Source: DATACN01 sp038215095 (lineage in GTDB: Bacteria; Actinomycetota; Thermoleophilia; Solirubrobacterales; Thermoleophilaceae). Taken from it: a DNA stretch of 31,067 nt. A program made the position numbers and the translations under genes. Positions 8,361 through 15,778 of this stretch are shown piece by piece (position 1 is the first letter of the stretch; each line of letters opens with the position of its first letter). Location: NCBI GenBank assembly GCA_038215095.1, contig JBBQRG010000037.1:1-31067 (forward strand), read 5' to 3'. Below the pieces are notes generated by a model. The model worked only from the letters and a program-made list of their open reading frames with translations, did not search any database and was not told the origin of the DNA.

Positions 8361-8378
8361 CTTCAAGTGCGCTTGAAG
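8361..8378. promoter_or_regulatory. Perfect 7-4-7 palindrome in the SDR/PII divergent promoter
   Basis: CTTCAAG-TGCG-CTTGAAG is an exact 18-bp inverted repeat, 15 bp upstream of the SDR ATG and about 50 bp upstream of the PII GTG. The size and position fit an operator for a dimeric repressor or activator. It does not resemble the GlnR box known from other actinobacteria, so the regulator is unknown. Confidence 0.5.
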
Positions 8379-8429
8379 TCAAGGGGCGGTAGTGTCGCGC
8401 GCTTCCAACGGGGAGAAGGAGCGGGGACT

Positions 8430-8780
8430 GTGAAGCTCGTGATCGGGATCGTGCGTCCGGAGAAGGCGAACGACGTGCTGGAGGCCCTCTATCGCGCCGA
8501 GGTGCGCGGGATCTCGGTGAGCCGGGTCCAGGGCCACGGCGGTGAGCTCGACCGCGTCGAGACCTACCGCGGCACGACGGTGAAGATCGGGCTGTCGGAC
8601 AAGGTCCGCTTCGAGATCGCCGTCTCGGAGCCATTCGTCGAGCCCACCATCGACGCGCTCGTGGAGGGAGCCCGCACCGGCGAGGTCGGCGACGGCAAGA
8701 TCTTCGTCCTGCCGCTGGAGCGGGCCATCCGCATCCGCACCGGCGAGACCGACCACGGCGCCGTGACCCCGGTCGACTGA
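8430..8780 (+). CDS. PII signal protein with altered T-loop
   Basis: Trimeric nitrogen/energy sensor that binds ATP/ADP and 2-oxoglutarate and typically gates AmtB. The 116-aa product starts MKLVIGIVRPEKANDVLEAL and carries the C-terminal signature GDGKIFVLPLERAIRIRTGE with the nucleotide-binding arginines. Residue numbering matches E. coli GlnB with no gaps. The T-loop is unusual: position 51, the Tyr uridylylated or adenylylated in canonical PII, is Val (YRGTTVKIG). Position 39, the Gln that contacts Mg and 2-oxoglutarate, is Glu. GTG 8430 is preceded by a GGGAGAAGGAG ribosome site. Its stop shares one base with the amt ATG, the classic glnK-amtB arrangement. Confidence 0.93.
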   Translation: MKLVIGIVRPEKANDVLEALYRAEVRGISVSRVQGHGGELDRVETYRGTTVKIGLSDKVRFEIAVSEPFVEPTIDALVEGARTGEVGDGKIFVLPLERAIRIRTGETDHGAVTPVD

Positions 8781-10030
8781 TGGGCCACGTGAACGCCGGG
8801 GACACGGCGTGGATGCTCATCGCAACCGCGCTCGTGGTGATGATGACGCCCGCGCTCGGGCTCTTCTACGCAGGGCTGGTCCGCTCGAAGAACACGCTGA
8901 ACACGTTCATGATGTGCGCCGCCGCGCTGGCCGTCGCCACGGTGATGTGGGCGGTCGTCGGCTACTCGCTCGCGTTCGACGGCGACGGGGCGATCATCGG
9001 CGGCCTCCACAACGCGTTCCTGCACGACGTCGCCTTCGCGCCGCGTCAGGGAACCACGATTCCGCACCTGCTGTTCATGGCCTTCCAGGCGAGCTTCTGC
9101 ATCGTCACGGTCGCCCTGGTGTCCGGCGCCGTCGTTGAGCGGATGCGCTTCGGCCCGTTCCTCGTGTTCGCGGCGCTGTGGTCGGTGCTCATCTACGCGG
9201 TGCTCGCGCACTGGGCCTTCGGAGGCGGCTGGCTGCAGGCGCACGGCACGCTCGACTTCGCGGGCGGCGTGCCGGTGGAGATGGGCTCCGGCTTCTCGGC
9301 GCTGGCCGCGGCGCTGGTGGTGGGCGCGCGCAAGGACTACGGGCGCCAGGCGCTGCTGCCGCACAACGCGGTCTACGTGCTGCTCGGTGCCGGCCTGCTC
9401 TGGTTCGGCTGGTTCGGCTTCAACGGCGGCAGCGGCTTCTCGACCGGCCACTCAAGCGTGCTCGCTTTCACGAACACGCTGCTCACGCCCGCGTGCACGC
9501 TGGTGGTCTGGTTCGCGCTCGACCTCATTCGCGGCCGGCAGGTCACCGCCATCGGCGCGGCCACCGCGATCATCGTCGGCTGCGTGGGAATCACGCCCGC
9601 CGGCGGCTTCATCAGCCCCGGTTGGGCGATGGCCCTCGGAGTGCTGGCGGCGCTGCCGAGCTACGCGGTCATCGTCTGGCGCCCGCGCACGCGAGTGGAC
9701 GAGACGCTCGACGTGCTCGCCGCCCACGGCATCGCCGGCTTCACCGGGATCCTCTTTATCGGCTTCTTCGCGCAACTCTCTTGGAACGGGGTGTCGAACG
9801 GGCTGGCCTATGGCAACGCCGGCCAACTCGGCCACCAGGCGGTGGCTGCGCTCGCGGCCCCCGTCTACGCGTTCGTGGGCACCTTCGTGCTGCTGCGGCT
9901 GATCGGGCTGGTCATGCCGCTGCGCGCCACCGAGCGCGAGGAAGCGCTCGGAATGGACATCGTCCAGCACGGCGAGGAGGCCTACGCCTCGGGCGAGGGC
10001 GCGATCCTCGTGCCGACGAGCCCGGTCTAG
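8780..10030 (+). CDS. amt: Ammonium transporter with Glu in the twin-His site
   Basis: Eleven-helix Amt/Mep/Rh channel-like transporter for ammonium in the cytoplasmic membrane. Landmarks are PALGLFYAGLVRSKN, FQASFCIVTVALVSGAVVERM, AHWAFGGGWL, LDFAGG, WFGFNGGSGFS and the second pore His in LDVLAAHGIAGFTG (H316). The first pore His is missing: where AmtB has DFAGGTVVH this protein has DFAGGVPVE, giving Glu at residue 167 (GAG at 9278-9280). Glu at this position is known from some fungal Mep transporters. The 416-aa length is normal, and the C-terminal tail begins RATEREEALGMDIVQHGEEAY, the conserved PII-responsive region. It is co-transcribed with the PII gene. Confidence 0.95.
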   Translation: MGHVNAGDTAWMLIATALVVMMTPALGLFYAGLVRSKNTLNTFMMCAAALAVATVMWAVVGYSLAFDGDGAIIGGLHNAFLHDVAFAPRQGTTIPHLLFMAFQASFCIVTVALVSGAVVERMRFGPFLVFAALWSVLIYAVLAHWAFGGGWLQAHGTLDFAGGVPVEMGSGFSALAAALVVGARKDYGRQALLPHNAVYVLLGAGLLWFGWFGFNGGSGFSTGHSSVLAFTNTLLTPACTLVVWFALDLIRGRQVTAIGAATAIIVGCVGITPAGGFISPGWAMALGVLAALPSYAVIVWRPRTRVDETLDVLAAHGIAGFTGILFIGFFAQLSWNGVSNGLAYGNAGQLGHQAVAALAAPVYAFVGTFVLLRLIGLVMPLRATEREEALGMDIVQHGEEAYASGEGAILVPTSPV

Positions 10031-10076
10031 CGCCTTTCGACCCCGTGTCGATTTCGGCCGCTGCCGTTCGACGCAC

Positions 10077-10095
10077 TTGTAGGAAGCACCTACAA
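10077..10095. promoter_or_regulatory. Palindrome upstream of the YciI-like gene
   Basis: TTGTAGG-AAGCA-CCTACAA is an exact 7-bp inverted repeat with a 5-nt spacer, 26 bp before the YciI-like ATG and 47 bp after the amt stop. It could be an operator for that gene or a small hairpin ending the amt transcript. No T-tract follows, so an operator is preferred. A short (CCAA) repeat and the ribosome site AAGGGGAAG follow it. Confidence 0.4.
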
Positions 10096-10120
10096 ACCAA
10101 CCAACCAAGGGGAAGCAGAC

Positions 10121-10546
10121 ATGCGATTCATGGTCATGGTCAAGGCCGACGAGAACTCCGAGGCGGGCATCATGCCGAGTGAGGAGCTGCTCGCCGAGAT
10201 GGGCAAGTTCAACGAGGAGCTGGCGAACGCCGGCGTGCTGCTCGCGGGCGAGGGCCTGCAGCCCAGCTCGAAGGGCGCACGGGTCCACTTCAGCGGCAAG
10301 GACCGCCACGTGGTCGACGGCCCCTTCACGGAGACCAAGGAGCTGATCGCCGGCTTCTGGGTTCTTCAGGTGAAGTCGCTGGACGAGGCGATCGAGTGGG
10401 TGAAGCGCTGCCCCAACCCGATGGAGGGCGAGAGCCAGATCGAGATTCGCCAGGTGTTCGAGGCGGAGGACTTCGGCGAGGAGTTCACGCCCGAGCTGAG
10501 GGAGCAGGAGGAGCGCGTGCGCGCGACCGCGGAGGGCAACCAGTAG
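10121..10546 (+). CDS. YciI/DGPF-domain protein
   Basis: A 141-aa YCII-related (DGPF) protein, a dimeric ferredoxin-like fold often encoded beside ECF sigma factors; biochemical role unproven. The sequence opens MRFMVMVKADENSEAG and has the defining DGPFTETKELIAGFWVLQVKS block at about residues 66-86, then EAIEWVKRCPNPM and EIRQVFEAEDFG. ATG 10121 follows AAGGGGAAG by 6 nt. No sigma factor gene is adjacent here. A perfect palindrome lies just upstream. The C-terminal ~25 residues are a charged helix. Confidence 0.88.
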   Translation: MRFMVMVKADENSEAGIMPSEELLAEMGKFNEELANAGVLLAGEGLQPSSKGARVHFSGKDRHVVDGPFTETKELIAGFWVLQVKSLDEAIEWVKRCPNPMEGESQIEIRQVFEAEDFGEEFTPELREQEERVRATAEGNQ

Positions 10547-10551
10547 GTCGT

Positions 10552-10935
10552 TCACCCGTGGGCGACGGATACGCCCAGCCAGACGATCGCCAGGGAGACC
10601 AGGAAGATCGCCCCCTCGAGCGCGTGCATGGTCGGGCGCCGGATGTGCCAGACCACGAGTCCGGCCACGACGCCGACGAGCACGAGCTTCACGTGGAGGG
10701 TCGAGTCGCCCCAGCGGTCGAAGTGGGTCGCGAGCGCGATGCCGGTGGCCAGTAGGACCCCGATCGCGACGAGCGTCCCGTAGCCGAAGCGGCGCGCGAT
10801 CGAGCGCAGGCGCTCCCGGTCGGGGGCCCTGCGCTCGACGGGCACCACGGCGGCCGCCAGGAAGAGCTGCCCGCCCACGAAGAAGGCCATCGCCAGCAGG
10901 TGCAGCCAGCGCACAGCAAGCCAGGCGTCGCTCAT
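10552..10935 (-). CDS. Four-helix membrane protein, CopD/DUF2269-like
   Basis: A 127-aa integral membrane protein with four predicted helices: about residues 5-28 (WLAVRWLHLLAMAFFVGGQLFL), 50-68 (GYGTLVAIGVLLATGIALA), 80-97 (VKLVLVGVVAGLVVWHI) and 105-124. The WxHxxAxxxFxGGxxF pattern in helix 1 and Leu-rich helices with His resemble small CopD/HemJ-like heme or copper membrane proteins. The assignment is at superfamily level only. Its ATG overlaps the hemerythrin stop by 4 nt (ATGA), so the two are translationally coupled. Confidence 0.65.
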   Translation of the reverse strand: MSDAWLAVRWLHLLAMAFFVGGQLFLAAAVVPVERRAPDRERLRSIARRFGYGTLVAIGVLLATGIALATHFDRWGDSTLHVKLVLVGVVAGLVVWHIRRPTMHALEGAIFLVSLAIVWLGVSVAHG

Positions 10936-11375
10936 CCGGCCGGATCGCCCTCGGCCGCTGCCAGGGCCCGGGCGACGCGGTCGAGCTCGTCCTCCGGCAG
11001 CGCCGCCTCGATCAGCGGGAACAGCTGCCGCTCCTCCAGCCGGACGTGGTTCGCCAGGCGCGCCCCGAGCTCGTTCAGCGCCTCCGGCCGCGGCTCGGAG
11101 CGCTCGAGCCGGGCCGCGGCGTGCCGGATCTCCATGTGATCGACGAGGACGTCCAGCACGAGCGGGTGGCGGGGATCCCCATGTCCGGCGTAGGCGGGCA
11201 GCAGGATGTCCTCCTCGCAGCGGAAGTGATGAGCGCCGTGGGAGTGCCAGAACGCGAGGAACTCATCCTGCGCGCGCGGCGCCGTGCTCGCATCGGCGCG
11301 CCGGAGCGTTTGCGCGACCACAAGCGCCCGGTGGTGGTCGCGTGAAAGGGATTGAAGAGCCGGCGCGCGCTTCAT
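10932..11375 (-). CDS. Hemerythrin HHE-domain protein
   Basis: A 147-aa four-helix-bundle protein predicted to bind a di-iron centre and sense or handle O2, NO or iron. Candidate ligands in the correct order are H14/H15 (SRDHHRAL), H44-H50 and E54 (FWHSHGAHHFRCEED), H80/E82 (VDHMEIR) and H110/E114 (ANHVRLEERQLFP). ATG 11375 was chosen because the HHE motif starts at residue 14. Upstream on the minus strand AGGACA-17 bp-TAAAAC is a possible promoter. It is coupled to a CopD-like membrane gene, suggesting a shared redox or metal role, which is inference. Confidence 0.85.
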   Translation of the reverse strand: MKRAPALQSLSRDHHRALVVAQTLRRADASTAPRAQDEFLAFWHSHGAHHFRCEEDILLPAYAGHGDPRHPLVLDVLVDHMEIRHAAARLERSEPRPEALNELGARLANHVRLEERQLFPLIEAALPEDELDRVARALAAAEGDPAG

Positions 11376-11486
11376 AGGTGAAGTCCCACGCCCTCGTTTT
11401 ACACACTCGTCCGCCGATTGTCCTCGCCACCACGGCTCGGCGCACGCAACACCGTCCGAGCTGGACCACGCCGTCGCGCAGCGGCC

Positions 11487-13578
11487 CTAGAGCTGCCAGC
11501 CGCGCAGGAAGGCACGAGCCGCGGGCCGGCTGCGCGTGAGCGCCTTCGAGGCGATCCCGAGTTGGCGGATGCGCCCGCGCCGGAGCTGGAACACCAGCCG
11601 GCTCTTCTTGCCGGCGCTCAGGTACCAGGTGTTCTTGCCGACGCGGAACCGGCGTTCGTGGTGCAGCCGCTTGCGCACACTCCTGGCGTGAGCCCACGCG
11701 CAGGCCGCGGAGCTTGAAGCTCTTGCTCGAGGTCAGGGCGAGCAGCGCCTTGCTGCGCCGCCTGCGCACAGTCGCGCGCAGCGCGCGGGAGCGCTGCAGG
11801 CGGCGCGTCGGGTAGCCGATCCGAAGCGCGCCGCCGCCCCGGACGCAGTAGCGGTCGATCCCGCCGCGCCGGCTCTTCAGCTTGCCCTTGATCGCGCGGC
11901 GCTGCTTCTTCCGCGTGCGCCCCAGACGTGCGGCGCCCAGGCGCGTGCCCGCGATGCCGCCGCGGGCGTTCACGCAGCCGGCCGCGGCTCCGCACGACTT
12001 GAAGTCGGTGTTGGCGCTGTCCCTGCTGGTGTCGATCGCGACGTACGAGTAGACCCCGCAGAAGCCGTCCTGGTCGCTCAGGCCGGTCGCCCGCTTGCGC
12101 AGGTCCTCGTTGGCGTAGCGCTTGCCGCTCGCCCGGCGGAAGTCGAGCCTCGACGGGTGGTAGAAGCTCATCATGTTGGAATCGTGGTCGGGGTCGACCG
12201 CGCCCTCCCGCGAGTCGTGTCGCCAGCGGTTCGTGAGTAGCCGCTCGTCGGCGGTCCTGTCGCCCTTCACGTACTTGTCGAACCATGCGGTCGTGTACCA
12301 GTCGATCTCGTCGGCACCGCGCAGCGAGGCCCCGAAGGCGTGGTTCGGGATGAACGAGAAGTCCAGGTGCGAGCCGCCCCGGATCACGATCTCGCCCGAG
12401 TCGATGCCGCGGTGCGAGTAGCCCTTCGAGGCAAGCGACTTGCACCCCGTGCCGTCGTCCCTGCTCGGCGGCGTCCCGTTCTGCTCGTACGCGGCTAGCA
12501 CCGCGTCGCAGTGCTGGGGGCTGGGCGGCTCCGAGGTGTTCGGCGTGGGCGGCAGGAAGTAGTCGGCCGACATGCCGAGCGCGGGCGCGGCGCCCTTGGC
12601 GGGAGCCTTCGACAGGTCGACGCGGTCCTGGGGGTGAGCCGGACAGCCCTGCTCGCCGGGCGGGAAGCCCTGGCCGCCGCCTGAGCCCGGGGAGGGCTGG
12701 CTCAGGTTGTCCCACGCGACGATGGCCTTGACGCGCTTGTCGAACTGGCCGATGTAGGAGACCCCGGCCGCGCCGTAGGAGTGTCCCGCCAGGCCCACGC
12801 GCTGGTGGTCGAAGCGCTGCCAGTAGGGGTTGTAGGCGGCGTTCAGGCCGGCCTGGACGCGCCGCGTCTGCTTCAACTGGTGGCTCGTGCCGGTAGAGCA
12901 CGACGTGCCGGCCGAGTAGGGATGGTCGGGGGTCGAGTAGAAGAAGTTGAGCGCGTCCTCGGTGCCGTCGAAGAAGGGGCGCCCGTCGGTCTGGGCCGGG
13001 AAGCCCTCGTTCTGGTCGGGCGCCTCGCCGCGTGCGTCGGACAGGCCCTGGCCCTGGGGGTCCCAGGTCATCACCACGTAGCCGGCCTTCGCCAGGACTT
13101 GGGCGGCGAACCAGTAGAGCGGCTCGTTCGCCTGCACCGAGCCGTTCGTGATCACGATGCCCGGGCGCTTCGCCGGGCCGGCCCTGGTCGCCCATATGTG
13201 GCCAGACAGCGTGGCGCCGTTGCGCGCCGTGAACAGCACGGGCTGGACGATGCCGTAGCCCTTTGGCCCCCAGTCGTACAGGCGCACATCGCCCGCGCAG
13301 CCGTCGCTGCCGTTCCAGCACAGGTCGCCGGTGAACTGGCGCTCGGGGTCCTTGGCCGCCATGGCCAGCGCGACGGCCTGGTTCGTCGTGCTCTGGCTGC
13401 GCAGCCGGGCCTGGTACTCGGGCGTGTCGTAGATCGCCTGGCGCTCCTGCGTCTTCGAGAAGTTCTTCGACTCCACGCCGGGGTCGAAGGCGGCCACGGC
13501 CGGCACGGCGCCCAGCGCGAGAGCCGCGCATAGAGCCAGCACCAGCTTCCCCGCCCTCACAGATCCGAGCCGCCGCAC
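11487..13578 (-). pseudogene. Secreted alpha/beta hydrolase, frameshifted near the 3' end
   Basis: A ~696-aa exported serine hydrolase if one surplus base is ignored. From GTG 13578 the N-terminus has a signal peptide (GKLVLALCAALALGAVPAVAA followed by FDPG). The body shows GIVITNGSVQ, YVVMTWDPQGQGLSD, the nucleophile elbow GLAGHSYGAAG (Ser about residue 267), VAWDNLS and a probable catalytic His in GGSHLDF. The C-terminal part is rich in Arg/Lys. The frame is lost near 11679-11695: after RVGSRQE the correct continuation VRKRLHHERRFRVGKNTWYL lies one base over and ends at 11487. Homologous tails with TWYL...SRLVF...IASKALT support this. GTG 13560 is an alternative start. Whether the indel is real or a sequencing error is undecidable here. 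Confidence 0.75.
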
Positions 13579-13749
13579 TGATGCCCCTATCCCCGGCCCC
13601 GTCGATTCAGAAACGCGCCAATTTCTGAAGCGCCGCGATCCTGTGGTCATGAAGGTTCAGCGCGTCAACGGCAAGGTGCTCAACATCCCCAGTCACCCCT
13701 GACGGATGCACGCGCGCGGGCCGCTTTTCTGGACTCGTTCAAGCATTCG

Positions 13750-13755
13750 GATAGT
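13750..13755 (+). promoter_or_regulatory. Possible -10 element of furA-katA
   Basis: GATAGT lies directly before the first furA GTG. A start point 6-8 nt downstream would fall inside 13761-13763, favouring translation from GTG 13765. No clear -35 element was found. Confidence 0.35.
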
Positions 13756-14226
13756 GTGCGGCCGGTGCCCGGCCACCAGCGCGAGGAGGAAGCCGACATC
13801 ACGCGATTGCGTGCCGCCGGGCTGCGCGTAACGGCGCCCCGCGTGGCGGTCATGGAGGCCGTGCGCGAGGGCGACCACCCGCTCGTGGACGACATCGCCG
13901 TCGCCGCCCGCCGTCGAATCGGGTCCGTGTCCACCCAGGCGGTCTACGACGTCCTGCACGCGCTTTCGGGCGCGGGTCTCGTCCGGCGCATCGAGCCCGC
14001 CGGCAGCCCGGCCCGCTTCGAGGCGCGCGTGGGCGACAACCACCACCACCTCGTGTGCCGCTGCTGCGGCGCGGTCACCGACGTGGACTGCGTAGTGGGG
14101 CAGGCGCCCTGCCTGGAGCCGGCCTCCGCCGCCGGCTATGAGGTGGACGAGGCGGAAGTGGTCTTCTGGGGCGTGTGCCCCGACTGCACTGAGATGAGCT
14201 CAATCGAGGAAAGAGAGACGTCATGA
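13756..14226 (+). CDS. furA: Fur-family regulator, FurA-like
   Basis: Metal- and peroxide-responsive repressor of the Fur family, closest in pattern to mycobacterial FurA. Winged-helix segments are LRVTAPRVAVMEAV and VSTQAVYDVLHALSGAGLVRRI. Metal and structural sites are GDNHHHLVCRCCGAVTDVDC and a second CxxC in GVCPDC, preceded by DEAEVVFWG. GTG 13756 gives 156 aa. GTG 13765 is equally possible, because a -10-like GATAGT at 13750-13755 would place transcription start near 13762, making a nearly leaderless message. Its stop overlaps the catalase ATG by 4 nt, so it likely controls katA and itself. Confidence 0.9.
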   Translation: MRPVPGHQREEEADITRLRAAGLRVTAPRVAVMEAVREGDHPLVDDIAVAARRRIGSVSTQAVYDVLHALSGAGLVRRIEPAGSPARFEARVGDNHHHLVCRCCGAVTDVDCVVGQAPCLEPASAAGYEVDEAEVVFWGVCPDCTEMSSIEERETS

Positions 14227-15752
14227 CAGATCGTCCGCCCAAGACCACCACCGATGCCGGGATCCCCGCCCCGAGCGACGAGTTCTCGCTGACCGTCGGG
14301 CCCGCGGGCCCGACCGCGCTGCACGACCACTACCTCGTGCAGAAGATCCAGCACTTCAACCGCGAGCGCGTGCCCGAGCGCGTGGTGCACGCCAAGGGCG
14401 GCGGCGCGCACGGCTTCTTCGAGGTCACCCAGGACCTCACGCAGTACACGAAGGCGAGCTTCCTCTCCGAGGTCGGCAAGCGCACCGAGATGTTCGCGCG
14501 CTTCTCGACGGTCGCCGGCGAGCAGGGCTTCCCGGACACGGTGCGCGACCCGCGCGGCTTCGCGCTGAAGTTCTACACCGACGAGGGCAACTTCGACCTG
14601 GTCGGCAACAACACGCCGGTCTTCTTCGTCCGCGACGCCAGCAAGTTCCAGGACTTCATCCACTCGCAGAAGCGCCTGCCCGACACGGGGCTGCGCTCCA
14701 ACGACATGCAGTGGGACTTCTGGACGCTCTCGCCCGAGAGCGCGCACCAGGTGATCATCCTGATGTCGGACCGCGGCATCCCGCGCACCTGGCGCAACAT
14801 GCACGGCTTCGGCAGCCACACGTTCTCGTGGGTCAACGCCGGCGGCGAGCGCTTCTGGGTGAAGTACCATTTCAAGACCGTCCAGGGCATCGAGAACTAC
14901 ACCCAGGCCGAGGCCGACGAGCTCGCCGGCCAGGACTCCGACGCGCACCGCCGCGACCTGTTCAACTCGATCGCCTCGGGGAACGCGCCCGAGTGGCGGC
15001 TCGAGGTCCAGATCATGCCGTTCGAGGAGGCCGCGGACTACCGCTTCAACCCGTTCGACCTGACCAAGGTCTGGCCGCACGCGGACTACCCGGCCATCGA
15101 GGTCGGGCGCATGGTGCTCGACCGCAACCCGGAGAACTTCTTCGCGGAGGTCGAGCAGGCCGGCTTCTCCCCGGCCAACCTCGTGCCCGGCACCGGCCTG
15201 AGCCCGGACAAGATGCTGATGGGGCGCATCTTCTCCTACCACGACACCCACCTGCACCGGATCGGGCCGAACCACGAGCAGCTCCCGATCAACGCGCCGA
15301 AGGTCGACGTGCACTCCTACAACAAGGACGGCTCGATGGCCTACCACCACTCGGGCGACCAGCCCGTGTACGCCCCGAACTCGTACGGAGGCCCGCAGGC
15401 CGACACGGAGCGCGGGGTCGACCTGGGCTGGGACGTCGAGGCCGGCGAGCTCGGCCGCTACGCCCACGAGAAGCACGCCGAGGACGACGACTTCGGTCAG
15501 CCCGGAACGATGTACCGCGAGGTGATGAGCGACACCGATCGCGAGCACCTCGTGAACAACATCGTGGGCCACGCGAGCGACGACGTGACCGAGGCGATGC
15601 AGCAGCGGGTCGTGGCCTACTGGGCCAACGTCGACGCGGAGCTCGGGGCGAAGGTCGCCGCGGGCCTCGGGATCGGCAACGGCGGCGGGCCAGACGGCCC
15701 CGCGTCGCCGGAGGCCACCGAGCTGCTCGCCGAGCGCGCGAACCGCGCGTAG
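14223..15752 (+). CDS. katA: Monofunctional heme catalase
   Basis: Converts hydrogen peroxide to water and oxygen in the cytoplasm. The 509-aa length is that of small-subunit (clade 3-like) catalases. Active-site His is H56 (RVVHAKGGGAHG), distal Asn N129 (DLVGNNTPVFFVRD) and heme-ligand Tyr Y339 in RIFSYHDTHLHR. NMHGFGSHTFSWVN and NPFDLTKVWPHADYP are family blocks. Ribosome site GAGGAAAGAGAG precedes ATG 14223, which overlaps the furA stop (ATGA). In mycobacteria FurA controls the unrelated catalase-peroxidase KatG; here the partner is a monofunctional catalase. Peroxide-responsive expression is inferred. Confidence 0.97.
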   Translation: MTDRPPKTTTDAGIPAPSDEFSLTVGPAGPTALHDHYLVQKIQHFNRERVPERVVHAKGGGAHGFFEVTQDLTQYTKASFLSEVGKRTEMFARFSTVAGEQGFPDTVRDPRGFALKFYTDEGNFDLVGNNTPVFFVRDASKFQDFIHSQKRLPDTGLRSNDMQWDFWTLSPESAHQVIILMSDRGIPRTWRNMHGFGSHTFSWVNAGGERFWVKYHFKTVQGIENYTQAEADELAGQDSDAHRRDLFNSIASGNAPEWRLEVQIMPFEEAADYRFNPFDLTKVWPHADYPAIEVGRMVLDRNPENFFAEVEQAGFSPANLVPGTGLSPDKMLMGRIFSYHDTHLHRIGPNHEQLPINAPKVDVHSYNKDGSMAYHHSGDQPVYAPNSYGGPQADTERGVDLGWDVEAGELGRYAHEKHAEDDDFGQPGTMYREVMSDTDREHLVNNIVGHASDDVTEAMQQRVVAYWANVDAELGAKVAAGLGIGNGGGPDGPASPEATELLAERANRA

Positions 15753-15778
15753 CTGAGCGCGGGGTAGCATCGGCGCCG

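Noticed and set aside
10096..10110. CCAA tandem repeat
   Set aside because: Three to four short units within a leader; too short to be called a repeat element.
9452..10555. 367-codon minus-strand frame opposite amt and the YciI-like gene
   Set aside because: His/Val/Arg-rich shadow with no domain; the plus-strand genes are unambiguous.
13649..13702. 17-codon plus-strand frame MKVQRVNGKVLNIPSHP before furA
   Set aside because: No ribosome site, overlaps the hydrolase's 5' region and resembles nothing I know; too short to support.
14136..15770. 544-codon minus-strand frame opposite katA
   Set aside because: Codon-composition shadow of the catalase; no motifs.
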